NCBI RefSeq assembly: GCF_040954645.1
Contig: NC_092806.1
Location: 109,448,231 to 109,512,230 of the forward strand
DNA: 64,000 nucleotides
Origin: Diabrotica undecimpunctata
Lineage: Eukaryota > Arthropoda > Insecta > Coleoptera > Chrysomelidae
Direction: 5' to 3'
Shown piece after piece: positions 43,294-53,152 of this stretch. The first letter of the stretch is position 1. The number at the start of each line of letters is the position of its first letter. A model generated the notes under the pieces. The model was given only the letters and a program-made list of their open reading frames with translations, was not told where the DNA came from and did no database searches. The position numbers were made by a program, and so were the translations under genes.

Positions 43294-46293
43294 ATGATTT
43301 CACGTATAAACACAGTGCAGAATAAGTTATTTCATTCAAATATTACTTTGCCAAAAAATATTAATCAATTACATAAAATGTTTCCAGAAGTTTTTGAGGG
43401 ATTAGGTTGCATTCCAGGCATGGTTGACATTAAGTTAAAACCTGATGCAAAGCCAGTTATTCAGGCACAAAGGAGGGTACCATTAGCGTTACATAATCAA
43501 TTAAAAGTTGCACTTAATGATCTGGAACAAAAAAATATTATATCAAGAGTAGAATATCCTACTGATTGGGTTAATTCTTTGATGATAGTTGAAAAACCTA
43601 ATGGTAAACTACGACTGTGCTTGGATCCTAAACCTTTAAATCTTTACATTTGTAGGGAAATCTATAGTATTCCAAAATGTGACCAGCTTCTTAGCCAGCT
43701 GGATGGTAAAACTACATTTTCAGTAATTGATATGAAGGATGGATTTTGGCAGCTACAATTAAGTAAAAAAAGTTCTGATTTGTGCACCTTCAATACACCA
43801 TTTGGTAGGTACAAGTTTAACAGGGTTCCGTTTGGACTTAGCAGTATTCCTGAAATTTTTCAAAAAAAAAATATGGAGGTTTTTGGGGATATTCCTAATG
43901 TTTACATATATTTTGATGATTTGATTTGTTGTGGTATGAATGAAAAAGAGCATGATGAAGCTTTTAAAAAAATTTTAGAAAGGGCCTTAAAATACAATAT
44001 TAAATTTAATTTAGAAAAATTGCAATACAAGTTAAGTGAGGTAAATTTTTTGGGAACAAACATATCAAGTAATGGTATACAACCTTCTAAAAAAAATATT
44101 GAAGCTGTCATGGCTATTGAAAAGCCATTAAACAAAAAAGATTTGCTTAGAATACTAGGACTGTTTAAATTTTTTTCAAGATTTTTGCCAAACTTATCTC
44201 AATTAACTGCAAATATGAGAAATTTGACACGAAATGATGTAAAATTTCAGTGGAATGACTCTCACCAAAAAGAGTTGGATGCACTTAAGGCACTTATAAC
44301 TAATAAACCAATTTTAAAACCTTTTGATGACAATAAACCTATATTAATTCAAACAGATTCCTCTAGTAAAGGTATTGGTAGTGTGTTATTGCAAGATATG
44401 CATCCTGTAAGTTTTGCTTCTCGTTCAATGAATAGTTCTGAAATTCGATACGCTCAAATTGAGAAAGAACTTTTGAGCATAGTATTTGCGTGTGAGAAAT
44501 TTCATTTCTGGATATATGGTCGTGAAATACTTGTTCACACAGACCATAAGCCATTAATTTCAATTTTTAAAAAGAATCTTGATGATGTATCTGCTCGTTT
44601 ACAAAGAATGTTGTTAAAATTGTTAAAATATAACATTAAAGTTGAATATTTACCGGGGTCAAAAATGTATGTTGCAGATACTTTAAGCAGATCTTTTATA
44701 AAAACCGAAACTCCAATTGACAAAGAATTAGAATATACTGTTCATGCTCTTTCTCTGTCAGTACCAATGACAAAAGAAAAAAAGAATAGTTTTCAAAAGG
44801 CCATAGAAAATGATCCGGTTTTGACTCAAGTGAAAAAGTTTTGTTTATCAAACTGGCCTAAAAATCCTCATAAACTTGAACCTGATGTAAAATATTACTA
44901 TAACCTTAAAGAACATATTCATTTGTCAGATAATTTGCTTTTCTTTGATAAAAAAATTATTATTCCTGCTCAACTGAGAAAAGAAATGCTGTGTCTAATA
45001 CATGCTGCACATTTTGGTATACAAAAATCAAAACTAAGGGCTAGGGAAATAATGTACTGGCCAAAAATGTCAAAAGACATTGAATTTTATATTGAAAACT
45101 GTGAACCATGTCAGTTGAACAAACCTTTAAATCAAAAAGAAACGCTGATTAATCACAAGCAACCTGAAAGGCCATGGCAGTTTTTATTCTCAGATTTTTT
45201 AGAATTTAAGTCAAAAAGTTATCTTTTAATTGTTGATTTGTACTCTCACTGGATAGAGTTATTTCCTGTGAATGACAAAACTGCTAATACAGTTATAAGG
45301 TGTTGCAAAGAAACTTTTTCAAAATTTGGTATCCCAGATATATTTTTTGCAGATAATGTTCCTTTTAATAGTTTTTGTATGAAACAATTTGCTCGGGAAT
45401 GGAATTTTGAATTAGAGTTCTCAAGTCCTGATCACCACCAATCAAACGGTTTTGCAGAAAAATATGTTCAGATATGTAAAAATATGCTAAAAAAAATTAG
45501 TAACGTAAACGAGCTGCAAAAATGTTTGATGGAATACAGAAATACGCCTCTTACAGGTATAGGTTTCGCTCCCTCTCAATTATTGTTGAACCGTATTGTC
45601 AAAACAAAACTGCCGATTTCTTCTGAAAATTTAAAATCTAATATTGTTGATCCACAAGTAGTTTCAGAAAAATTAAAAGCAAATTCACAAAAAATGAAAG
45701 ATCACTATGATAAAACAGCTAAAAACTTACCTACTCTTCAGAAAGGCGATAATGTGTTATTCCGGAAGAATAATTCATGGCAAAAAGGTAAAGTAGTTGA
45801 TAGGTATAATGAGAGGTCATATTTGTTAGTTGATACAAAAGGCCAACAATTCAGAAGAAATCGAAAGTTATTAAATAAAACCAACCTGCCAGTTACAGTT
45901 TCTGAGTCTTATTTTTCAAATTTATTATATGATGATGCTCCTAGTTCTAGTTTGATGTGCCATGTTGAAAATAATGAGACTGTAAATATGTCATCTGAGA
46001 TGGAATCTGCTGATGAATTAGAAAACACAGTCATAGAAACACAAAATACCTCAACTGAAACAGCACAGAATGAGGACTCCAAAGATAATGCTAATTGCTG
46101 TGACAATCCTGTTGGTAATAATGAGGAACAGCCGTCCATCTCAGGTAACATACATCAAGTAACTGAGAGTAACATAGAGCTGGTGTTTGAGAGTGACTCA
46201 GAAACTGATAAAAATAGTGAAATAAACGAATACCCTTCCGACAGACGTAAAACTAAAAAACCAAATTATCTTAAGGACTTTTTCTTGTATTAA
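43294..46293 (+). CDS. gypsy pol: reverse transcriptase, RNase H, integrase
   Basis: Uninterrupted 999-residue frame starting at the first Met after the TAA. RT: KPNGKLRLCLDPKPLN, PFGRYKFNRVPFGL and IYFDDLICCG (YxDD-type catalytic box). RNase H: LIQTDSSSKGIGSVLLQ, EKELLSIVFACEKF and HTDHKPL. Integrase: zinc finger HAAHFG...CEPCQ, core FLFSDFLEFK (first Asp), FFADNVPF (second Asp) and SNGFAEKYVQ (Glu), then a C-terminal tail with GDNVLFRKN. All catalytic residues seem present. The order RT, RNase H, integrase identifies Ty3/gypsy. It acts in cytoplasmic particles and then the nucleus. Confidence 0.92.
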   Translation: MISRINTVQNKLFHSNITLPKNINQLHKMFPEVFEGLGCIPGMVDIKLKPDAKPVIQAQRRVPLALHNQLKVALNDLEQKNIISRVEYPTDWVNSLMIVEKPNGKLRLCLDPKPLNLYICREIYSIPKCDQLLSQLDGKTTFSVIDMKDGFWQLQLSKKSSDLCTFNTPFGRYKFNRVPFGLSSIPEIFQKKNMEVFGDIPNVYIYFDDLICCGMNEKEHDEAFKKILERALKYNIKFNLEKLQYKLSEVNFLGTNISSNGIQPSKKNIEAVMAIEKPLNKKDLLRILGLFKFFSRFLPNLSQLTANMRNLTRNDVKFQWNDSHQKELDALKALITNKPILKPFDDNKPILIQTDSSSKGIGSVLLQDMHPVSFASRSMNSSEIRYAQIEKELLSIVFACEKFHFWIYGREILVHTDHKPLISIFKKNLDDVSARLQRMLLKLLKYNIKVEYLPGSKMYVADTLSRSFIKTETPIDKELEYTVHALSLSVPMTKEKKNSFQKAIENDPVLTQVKKFCLSNWPKNPHKLEPDVKYYYNLKEHIHLSDNLLFFDKKIIIPAQLRKEMLCLIHAAHFGIQKSKLRAREIMYWPKMSKDIEFYIENCEPCQLNKPLNQKETLINHKQPERPWQFLFSDFLEFKSKSYLLIVDLYSHWIELFPVNDKTANTVIRCCKETFSKFGIPDIFFADNVPFNSFCMKQFAREWNFELEFSSPDHHQSNGFAEKYVQICKNMLKKISNVNELQKCLMEYRNTPLTGIGFAPSQLLLNRIVKTKLPISSENLKSNIVDPQVVSEKLKANSQKMKDHYDKTAKNLPTLQKGDNVLFRKNNSWQKGKVVDRYNERSYLLVDTKGQQFRRNRKLLNKTNLPVTVSESYFSNLLYDDAPSSSLMCHVENNETVNMSSEMESADELENTVIETQNTSTETAQNEDSKDNANCCDNPVGNNEEQPSISGNIHQVTESNIELVFESDSETDKNSEINEYPSDRRKTKKPNYLKDFFLY

Positions 46294-46297
46294 TGTT

Positions 46298-46303
<6 letters not shown>

Positions 46304-46356
<53 letters not shown>
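46304..46356 (+). repeat. 53-nt poly-A tract before the 3' LTR
   Basis: An unbroken A-run followed by gcg and the right LTR. It occupies the polypurine-tract position, which usually mixes A and G and is 10-20 nt long. Confidence 0.85.
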
Positions 46357-46357
<1 letters not shown>

Positions 46358-46359
46358 CG

Positions 46360-46615
46360 TGTTGTATATTTAAGAATTAAGTTTTATGTTTAGAGTAGAA
46401 TCTAAGTTTTATTTTAGACATTACTGTTTGTGTTAGTCTGTATGCAGCTTAAGATCATGAACTTTAGTGTGTAGACAGCTTAAGCTGACAGCTGACAGAG
46501 AACAATGATGGCCGCTAGTTAGAGCCGGTAATGTAAGTTTATGTTTTAATAAAAAGAAAATAAAGTTCTCCAGAATAGTTATTTTTATAATATCCACCAC
46601 CAACGAAATAAAACA
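46360..46615 (+). repeat. 3' LTR of the gypsy element
   Basis: 256 bp, same as 41767-42022. It is followed by AGAGA and the resumption of the RTE LINE. Confidence 0.95.
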
Positions 46616-47718
46616 AGAGATGCGTGGACATGAATCAGGACATGTACTTATGTTTTGTAGACTTTGATAAGGTTCGATATAAAAAGCATGTAGATATATT
46701 AAAAAGCAAAAATATTGACAGTCGTGATATGAAAATTATATCTAATTTATATTGGAATCAAACTGCCAAGGTAAGAGTTGACAACCAGTACACCCAAAAT
46801 ATCAAAATACAGAGAGGAGTCCGCCAGGGTTGCGTGCTGCCCCCACTACTTTTCAATGTCTACAGTGAAGAGGTATTTCAAAAAGCGCTCTCAGACTTAA
46901 TAGAAGGTATATCTATCAATGGAGAAGTTTTGAATAACTTACGTTTTGCAGACGATACAGTAATAATGACGGATAACAACAATGATTTACAGAACCTAAT
47001 GCAACGCCTTAATGAACGCTGTCATGAGTACGGACTGAAGATAAATTTAAAGAAAACTAAATGCATGATCATGACTAAATCTGCACATGCAAATATCCAA
47101 TTGACTATTGAAGATACTGCAATTGAGAGTGTTAATAACTATAAATACTTAGGAACATGGATAACATCAGATGTAGACCAAACCAAAGAAATTAAGACAC
47201 GCATTGAATTAGCACGTGCGTCATTCATTAAACTTAAAAAGTTTCTTTGTTGTCGGGATATAAGGTTAGAACTACGCCCGAGAATGCTTCAATGTTACGT
47301 GTTCTCTACTCTTATTTATGGCTTGGAAGCGTGGACACTAAAACAAGTACATCTGAATAAGTTGGCCGCCTTTGAATTTGGGTGTTACAAAAGAATCCTA
47401 CGAATATCATGGATTCAAAGAATGTCAAACGTGGAAGTAACTAGAAGGATAGGAAATAATATTAACTATCAAAAGACGAAAACTTGGGACATGTGATGAG
47501 AGGGCAAAAATACGCATTATTACAACTTATTATGCAAGGCAAAATCCGAGAAAAGCGAAATGTGGGAAGACGAAGAATATCCTGGCTTAAGAACTTAAGG
47601 GGATGGTTTGAATGCAGTAGTGCAGAACTTTTTAGAGCGGCAGTCAACAAAGTCCGCATAGCCATGATGATTTCCAACCTTCGATAGAAGATGGAACTTA
47701 AAGAAGAAGAATATTCAC

Positions 47719-48420
47719 TTCTTACAAATACTCTTGTAAATCGTTTGCCAAGAACTGCAAATAATTATCACCATTTAAATTGTTGGGAAGAAATAATGGG
47801 CCTATTAGATTGTTATCCACAATTCCTGCCCAAACATTAACTTTGAAAGTCCTTTGGTGATGAGTCGTTTTTTTGGCGTGAGGATTTTCGTCGGTCCAAA
47901 TGTGCTCGTTATGATGGTTTGTTATTCCATTTCTACTGAAAGTAGCCTCGTCGATAAACAAAATATTTCTAATAAAGTTAACATTTCGAGTGTTTTCCAA
48001 TAACAACCAATCGCAAAATCCAATCCTTTTAGGATAATCTTCAACCAATAACTCTTGAACCGTTGTTAAGTGATAGGGTTTAAGCAGCTGATCCTTGAAA
48101 CGCCTCCAAACCCTTACGTGAGGAACATTTAGTTGAGCAGCTATTACCTTTGTACTTGTTCCAGGGACTTCTTCAACGATTTCTAAAATGTCTTCATCAG
48201 TTGCATCCATTATTGGACGACCACTATTGCCAGCAACTTGCGGTTGGAGTGTACCTGTTTCCCGTAAACGACGATCAATGGTCAGAAATAATCTTCGATT
48301 GGGGTATTTTACTACAGGCTGCTGCACTATTTCCTTGACATTCACCTACAATATTATAGTTTATTGAAATCATAATTTAATCTGATCCAACTTACCCAAA
48401 GTTAAATGCATATCTGCCAT
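47719..48420 (-). pseudogene. mariner-like transposase, N-terminal part, with a short intron
   Basis: The minus strand starts with ATGGCAGATATGCATTTAAC at 48420. A probable GTAAG donor lies at about 48395 and an acceptor TTGTAG just before 48345, giving a 49-50 nt intron. The main exon follows: KYPNRRLFLTIDRRLRETG (DNA-binding), a second HTH around STKVIAAQLNVPHVRVWRR and LFIDEATFSRNG (first catalytic Asp). It ends LANDLQEYL and a stop at the LINE junction, and the remaining catalytic part is at 41340-41516. Confidence 0.83.
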
Positions 48421-48619
48421 TTCCTGAAATGCCTAGGCCATTGTAATATCAAAATTTTTAATATTAATCTTATTCATACAATAAATGATAGCTTCAAATT
48501 ATTGACTATTATTATTGATGGAACTGTTTGTAATCATTGTATCCGTAGAAACTAATTGTAATTTTATTGCCAACTAGGAAAGACTAAAAGCATGTCGAAA
48601 AAGTTTTTTGTCGAAATGC
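48421..48619. other. short unassigned segment
   Basis: AT-rich, between the mariner fragment and a gypsy fragment. No mariner terminal repeat or gypsy LTR end can be recognised here, so one or both ends are lost. Confidence 0.3.
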
Positions 48620-49960
48620 TTAATTAAATCTTGGTCGCCGGTCATCTTTGATCTCATATTGAAGGGTTCGGGCTTCTTCTGTTTCATTTGAGCCAGCATA
48701 AGGTGCAAGACGACTTATGTGAACTACTTTTGGTTTACCTTTCAGCAACTTCTTAATTCGGTATATTACGTCATTTATTCTCTTTTTAATTTCATACGGA
48801 CCTTCCCATTGTATTTGCAGTTTAGGAGACAAGCCACGACGACGTTGTGGATTATAAAGCCAAACAAGATCACCTACTTCATAGCTTTCATTCTTGCATC
48901 GAGAATCATATTGATGTTTCATTCTGTCACTGGCTAACTGGATGTGTTGTCGGGCAAGTTCATGAATGCTGCTCATTCTTAACTTCAGGCGCTCGACATA
49001 ATCTTCGCTTGCAACATGTTCTTCGGAAGGTCTGCAGCCAAACTCTAGGTCGCAGGGCAAACGAACTTCACGACCTAACATCAGGCAGGTTGGAGTCTAG
49101 CCTGTAGTTTCATTCACGGCCGAGCGGTAGGCCATTAGGAATAAATGAATGTGCTGGTCCCAATCTCTTTGATGTTCTGATACAACTTTGGACAGGTGTT
49201 TACCCATCGTTCGGTTCATTCTCTCGACCATTCCATCTGATTGAGGATGCATAGGTGTCGTTCTGGTCTTATTGACACCAATCAATTTACAAACGTTTTG
49301 GAAAAGGGTTGACTCGAAGTTTGGCCCTTGGTCGGAGTGGATCTCCTAGGGAATACCAAATCGGCTAAAGAATTCTTTAACAAGTACCTTTGCAACGGTA
49401 GCAGCTTCTTGATTTGCTATCGCATAAGCCTCAGTCCAATTTCGTAAAATAATCCATGGCTACCAGGATATATTTATTTCCATCATTTGTCTCTGGAAGT
49501 GGACCTGCAATGTCGATTGCTACTCTGTCCATAGGACTACCAACATTGTACTGTTTCATGGGTGCCCTCTTTTTACCAACTGGACCATTACTGGTTGCAC
49601 ACAGTTCACATTTCCGGCACCATCTTCTTACATCATCTTTACAGTTCACCCAATAGAACCGTTCTCGAACGTTTTGCAAAGTCTTCGTAATACCAAAGTG
49701 TCCACCTGATGCACCGTCATGTAACTGACACTTTACTTTTAGGTACAATCAACTGAAGCTTAGATTCTGTACCATCATCGTTCTCAAAGGTTCTATACAG
49801 AAGATCATCTTTTAGCACTAGGCAATTTCATTGACTCTAGTAACACTTGACTTCGGGACTACATGCACTAATATCTTGCCAAAAAGGTCTTTCACTTCGA
49901 CTCATCCAATCCAATATTGGGCGTCTTGTAGCTGTTGAGGCTGCCATTGATCATTAATGA
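48620..49960 (-). pseudogene. gypsy integrase region, broken
   Basis: On the minus strand: integrase zinc finger GGHFGITKTLQNVRERFYW and WCRKCELCATSNG, and core start VAIDIAGPLPETNDG (first Asp) at 49748-49431. MHPQSDGMVERMNRTMGKH (catalytic Glu region) is at 49285-49097. The C-terminal domain is RMKHQYDSRC, YEVGDLVWLYNPQRR and KVVHISRLAPY at 49081-48620. Frame changes near 49430 and 49310 and at 49090 break it. Confidence 0.85.
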
Positions 49961-50317
49961 CGGTGGTTCGTCTCACGGAACAAAGTCGTTTCTCTTATTT
50001 AAGACAGTGATTACAATTTGCACTGCATGGCCCGTCTTGACTGAGCATCAGCATTTGAATGACTTTTTCCAGCCCAGTGTTCGATCTGTTCTAGCTCTCT
50101 CACTGTTGTATTATTTTCTTGCAATTCAACATCTGGGTTCGCGTCTCTTCGGCATCGTGTTACGAACTACTTTTCGTACCATTTCTTCCAGACGTTCATC
50201 GTTTGGTTCGTCGCCTTCTTCAATGGTTCTTACTCAATGGCTCTGTGAAGTTTGACTAGCTGTTTCATGTTCCAAGGCAATAGCGAGGGCTTCTTCTAGA
50301 ACTTTCGGTCTTGCTAG

Positions 50318-51243
50318 TTATTCATTGTCTTTTAACCCATTGACCAAGATATCCACAGCAATTTCTTCCAAAATGTTGTCTGACGCCTTTGGATAAGCTA
50401 ACCGCACTATACGAGCAACATCTGCTTCAAACTCTTGCAAATTTTCACTTGCTCGTTGAATTCTACTTCTTAGTTTTGCTTTGTAGACTTGTTGTAGATA
50501 GGCATCTCCGTAACGTTTGTCTAGTCGAGTGATCAAAGTCTGGTAACATTTTTCTTAACCCTTAGGAATCGATCTTAAAATATCCGCAGCATCGCCTCGT
50601 AAACCAGCAGTCAAGAAAACAGCCTTTTCTTGTTCTGTCCAATGATTGCTGTCGCAATAGCTTCAAATTGGACCAAGAAGACTTCTCATCAAATGGTGGC
50701 AATTTGAATCTCATATGATGTGTCTTTTCGTCTCTCGCTGATTTTTCTTTTACTACAGGATCTAAAACTACTGCATTAACTGGTGGTAGCACTTTCGTAT
50801 TAGTTATCATGTTCTCTAACTGTTTGATCTTCTCTTCTATCTTATCGAATGTTCTAGAAACTTCTTCAAATTTCTCATTGTTCTGACTACATACTTCGTC
50901 GAATCTTCTAGAAACATTTTCGAATTTCTCGTCGTTTTGTCTAGCTGCTTCTTTAATAATTTGAGACGTTTCATCGAATCTTTCATCATTTTTTCTTAGA
51001 AGTTTCCTCAATCATTTGAGAAACATTTTCGATTTTCTTGTCGTTTTTTCTAGAAGTTCCTTCGATCTTCGTTAAAACTGCTTCTTCTGCTATTTGAAAA
51101 TGGAATGTATCTGGGTCATCCCCATTCTTGTTGAGAAGATCCTTTTGTCGTTCTTGAAGGATCTTCTTGGACGCGCTGCAATCTTCATCCCGTTCTTTTA
51201 ATTGTTCGCGTAACTGTTTTACTGATAGTTCTGCAAGCCCCAT
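50318..51243 (-). pseudogene. gypsy gag with coiled-coil repeats, broken
   Basis: The minus strand begins MGLAELSVKQLREQLKERD. Several repeated ETSxxNDEKFExVSRxFDE-like units follow, a strong coiled-coil prediction by heptad pattern. Then RFKLPPFDEKSSW and, in a further frame, RLDKRYGDAYLQQVYKAKL (50536-50318). Two frame changes (about 50990 and 50600). The repeat units look tandemly multiplied within the gag gene. Confidence 0.78.
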
Positions 51244-51394
51244 CTTTGGTCAGGCACACACGTACTTTTTAAATGTTCTTTTTTATAAAGATCACTACCG
51301 AACTACGCGGATGTTTCCGATGAACAATACTTTTCAAAAGTCACTGCTGAATTTATTTTTAAATAAATCAATTATCTCACACAGTGACACCAAC

Positions 51395-51668
51395 TGTAGC
51401 GTGTTTAAAATAAAGAGAACGGTTCTAATTTATATAAATATATTTATTTATAAGTTTAAAGTACGATAATATCTTATCAACTAAACTTAACTCATAACAG
51501 CGCTGCGTATATATACCAAAAGTATTATTTAAGAATCATCTGGAGTAGTCCATCTCTATTCTCCTAGTCGGAAGCGCCTCGAAGACAGGCGCCATCGATG
51601 GTATATTCTAGATTCATCCTTCTGAGAATTATGACACACCACGCATCGGAGTGGGCTATTTCGTTACA
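51395..51668 (-). repeat. gypsy 5' LTR (minus strand)
   Basis: 274 bp, beginning TGTAACGAAATAGCCC at 51668 and ending ACACGCTACA at 51395. TATATATAC-type promoter sequence is at about 51515 and AATAAA signals are near its end. It is followed by GTTGGTGTCACTG, a plausible primer-binding region, and then the gag start at 51243. Confidence 0.82.
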
Positions 51669-52250
51669 ATATACAAAAATTATTATGGGTTCATTTGTAC
51701 CCAAAAGTACTTAACAAATCTCAAAAACTAGCCCATATGAAACATAAGAAAGCAATTTGGCGTTTTGCAGCTACTACTGGACTAGATGTACCGCTTGAAG
51801 GTCTCCCCCGTTTTCCGTTATTGAAAGAGTAGACTTTTATGAGCGCTTCTTCAATAATTTTCATCCCAAAGTATAGAAGGTCCATATCTTTTGTGTAATT
51901 CCTAAAGTATGCATGTCTCGTTTATACTCTAACCAAGAGTATGTTAGGGCCATGTCAACTGCATGGAAGATTAGTGAAATGGTCCACTTTCTGCAACTAG
52001 TTTTTATTCTGTAAAACGCATAGCTGTTTTATCTATGCCACCCATGGACTTATTATACTTTTTTATAACTTCGGGTCTACTTACGTCAATGGAACATTTT
52101 GTTTTTTTATTCCGTTTAACATCTTCTGTATCAACACCAACGAAGTTGGATACCATTATTGGCTTGTTATCTAACCATCTGGTTACTACAATTTCTGGTT
52201 GCAGTACCAGCAACAAGTATTGATTTTTGGTTAATTTGAGTACAATGCAT
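51669..52250 (-). pseudogene. piggyBac-type transposase fragment
   Basis: Minus strand: VVTRWLDNKPIMVSNFVGV, then SRPEVIKKYNKSMGGIDKTA (52216-52004). This is the signature C-terminal part of PGBD/DDE_Tnp_1_7 transposases. Weaker continuation runs to 51700 in other frames (for example FYFGMKIIEEALIKVY). It is cut at 51668 by the gypsy LTR. Confidence 0.8.
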
Positions 52251-52330
52251 GCTTATTAGTTTCACGTACTTACTTTTGATAATTGCAATACGATAGCTGC
52301 ACCCTGTCCATATTTCTAATTAGAAGAATG

Positions 52331-53152
52331 TATAGGTCGTGGCATATTATCGTGCATATTGCGTTTTCAGCACATAGCGCTTAGTTTCCGAAAAATATAA
52401 TTTAAATGGTTTTAAATATGAACAACGCACACTGTCCGGAACATTGCGTTTCAGACACTTAACGTTTCCGTTCAGTATATTTGAAAACAATATTTTACTG
52501 ATGCCGACAGCTACGTAATGAGTCGTAACCGGTTGGTAAGGATAATGTGAATTAGATGTCCGTCGTTTTCCTCCCGTTGTTTATTTAGGTATTTTTTTGA
52601 TTTTGATACAGAGTATTTAAAAAAATAATTTTCGAGGCTGTTTTGTCATTTATGCAAGTGTTTTTATTGCTTTGTGACAATTAATCACGGAAGTGATAAA
52701 CAATTAGGACTTTTGTACAGAAGTGATACCTCTTCTTTTAAAAATACTTTTTGGTTTGATATGTATGGCTTCGTTAAATGTAGTATTTTGTTTTTTAACT
52801 GAAGGTGAAATTAAATTTAAAACATATTTAAACTGAATCCTATTCATTCTAAAATATCCATAATACTTTTCATCGTCATTAATTAATTCTCTGTATAAAG
52901 TCCAGTATTCACATTCCTTCTTCATTTTTCTTAGCATTGGATGTACTTCAAACCTTCTTTTTAACACAGTTTTCCATTCTTCATCGTTAAGTAGAAGAGC
53001 AATTGCACATAATTTTTGTCGAGAAAAGCGAGATCATATCTTCACCGAACCAAACTGAAACGTTCTATGTATGAAAATGTGAACGCGCAGCCCAATTGCT
53101 GGAGTGGAAACGCTACGTGCCGGAAACTATACGTGCACGATAATATGCCGCG
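52331..53152 (-). mobile_element. shrunken Harbinger/PIF element
   Basis: Inverted ends: AGGTCGTGGCATATTATCGT at 52331 and the inverse near 53129-53152 (acgataatatgccgcgacct), with further inverted similarity inside. The body keeps one exon of a Harbinger nuclease on the minus strand. A clear 3-bp target duplication is not seen. Confidence 0.7.
52704..53030 (-). pseudogene. Harbinger/ALP1-like nuclease, N-terminal exon
   Basis: Minus strand: EEWKTVLKRRFEVHPML, then ECEYWTLYRELINDDEKYY, FRMNRIQFKYVLNLI and VKKQNTTFNEAI. This is the well-known start of insect ALP1/Harbinger nucleases. The DDE core that should follow is absent, so it cannot act. Confidence 0.78.

Larger units (their letters stand above)
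41767..46615 (+). mobile_element. gypsy (Ty3-type) LTR retrotransposon with identical LTRs
   Basis: The LTRs are 41767-42022 and 46360-46615, 256 bp each. They begin TGTTGTATATTTAAG, end AAATAAAACA and are identical by eye. A 5-bp AGAGA duplication (41762-41766, 46616-46620) flanks the element. TGGTATCAAGTG directly after the left LTR is the primer-binding candidate. There is no env-like ORF after integrase. A 53-nt poly-A tract stands just before the right LTR, where a polypurine tract is expected. Confidence 0.95.
41517..47709 (+). mobile_element. RTE-type LINE, split by a gypsy element
   Basis: Parts 41517-41766 (FVAIPKKPSAITCSDHRTIAL, then LNVLAQR) and 46621-47709 (MNQDMYLCFVDFDK, QRGVRQGCVLPPLLFNV, LRFADDTVIM and YLGTWITSD, with the tail in another frame from about 47484, MGHVMRGQKYALL). 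The LINE is 5'-truncated at the start of RT. It ends CCAACCTTCGATAGAAGATG...AAAGAAGAAG. A 9-bp aatattcac flanks it (41508-41516, 47710-47718). It is flanked on both sides by halves of one mariner transposase. Confidence 0.9.
48620..51668 (-). mobile_element. internally deleted gypsy retrotransposon, minus strand
   Basis: Read on the minus strand: LTR (51668-51395), gag (51243-50318), a jump from the end of gag to the last residues of RNase H (about 50090-49940), then integrase down to 48620. Protease, RT and most of RNase H are missing. The right end is cut before any 3' LTR. The LTR end at 51668 touches a piggyBac fragment. Confidence 0.85.
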
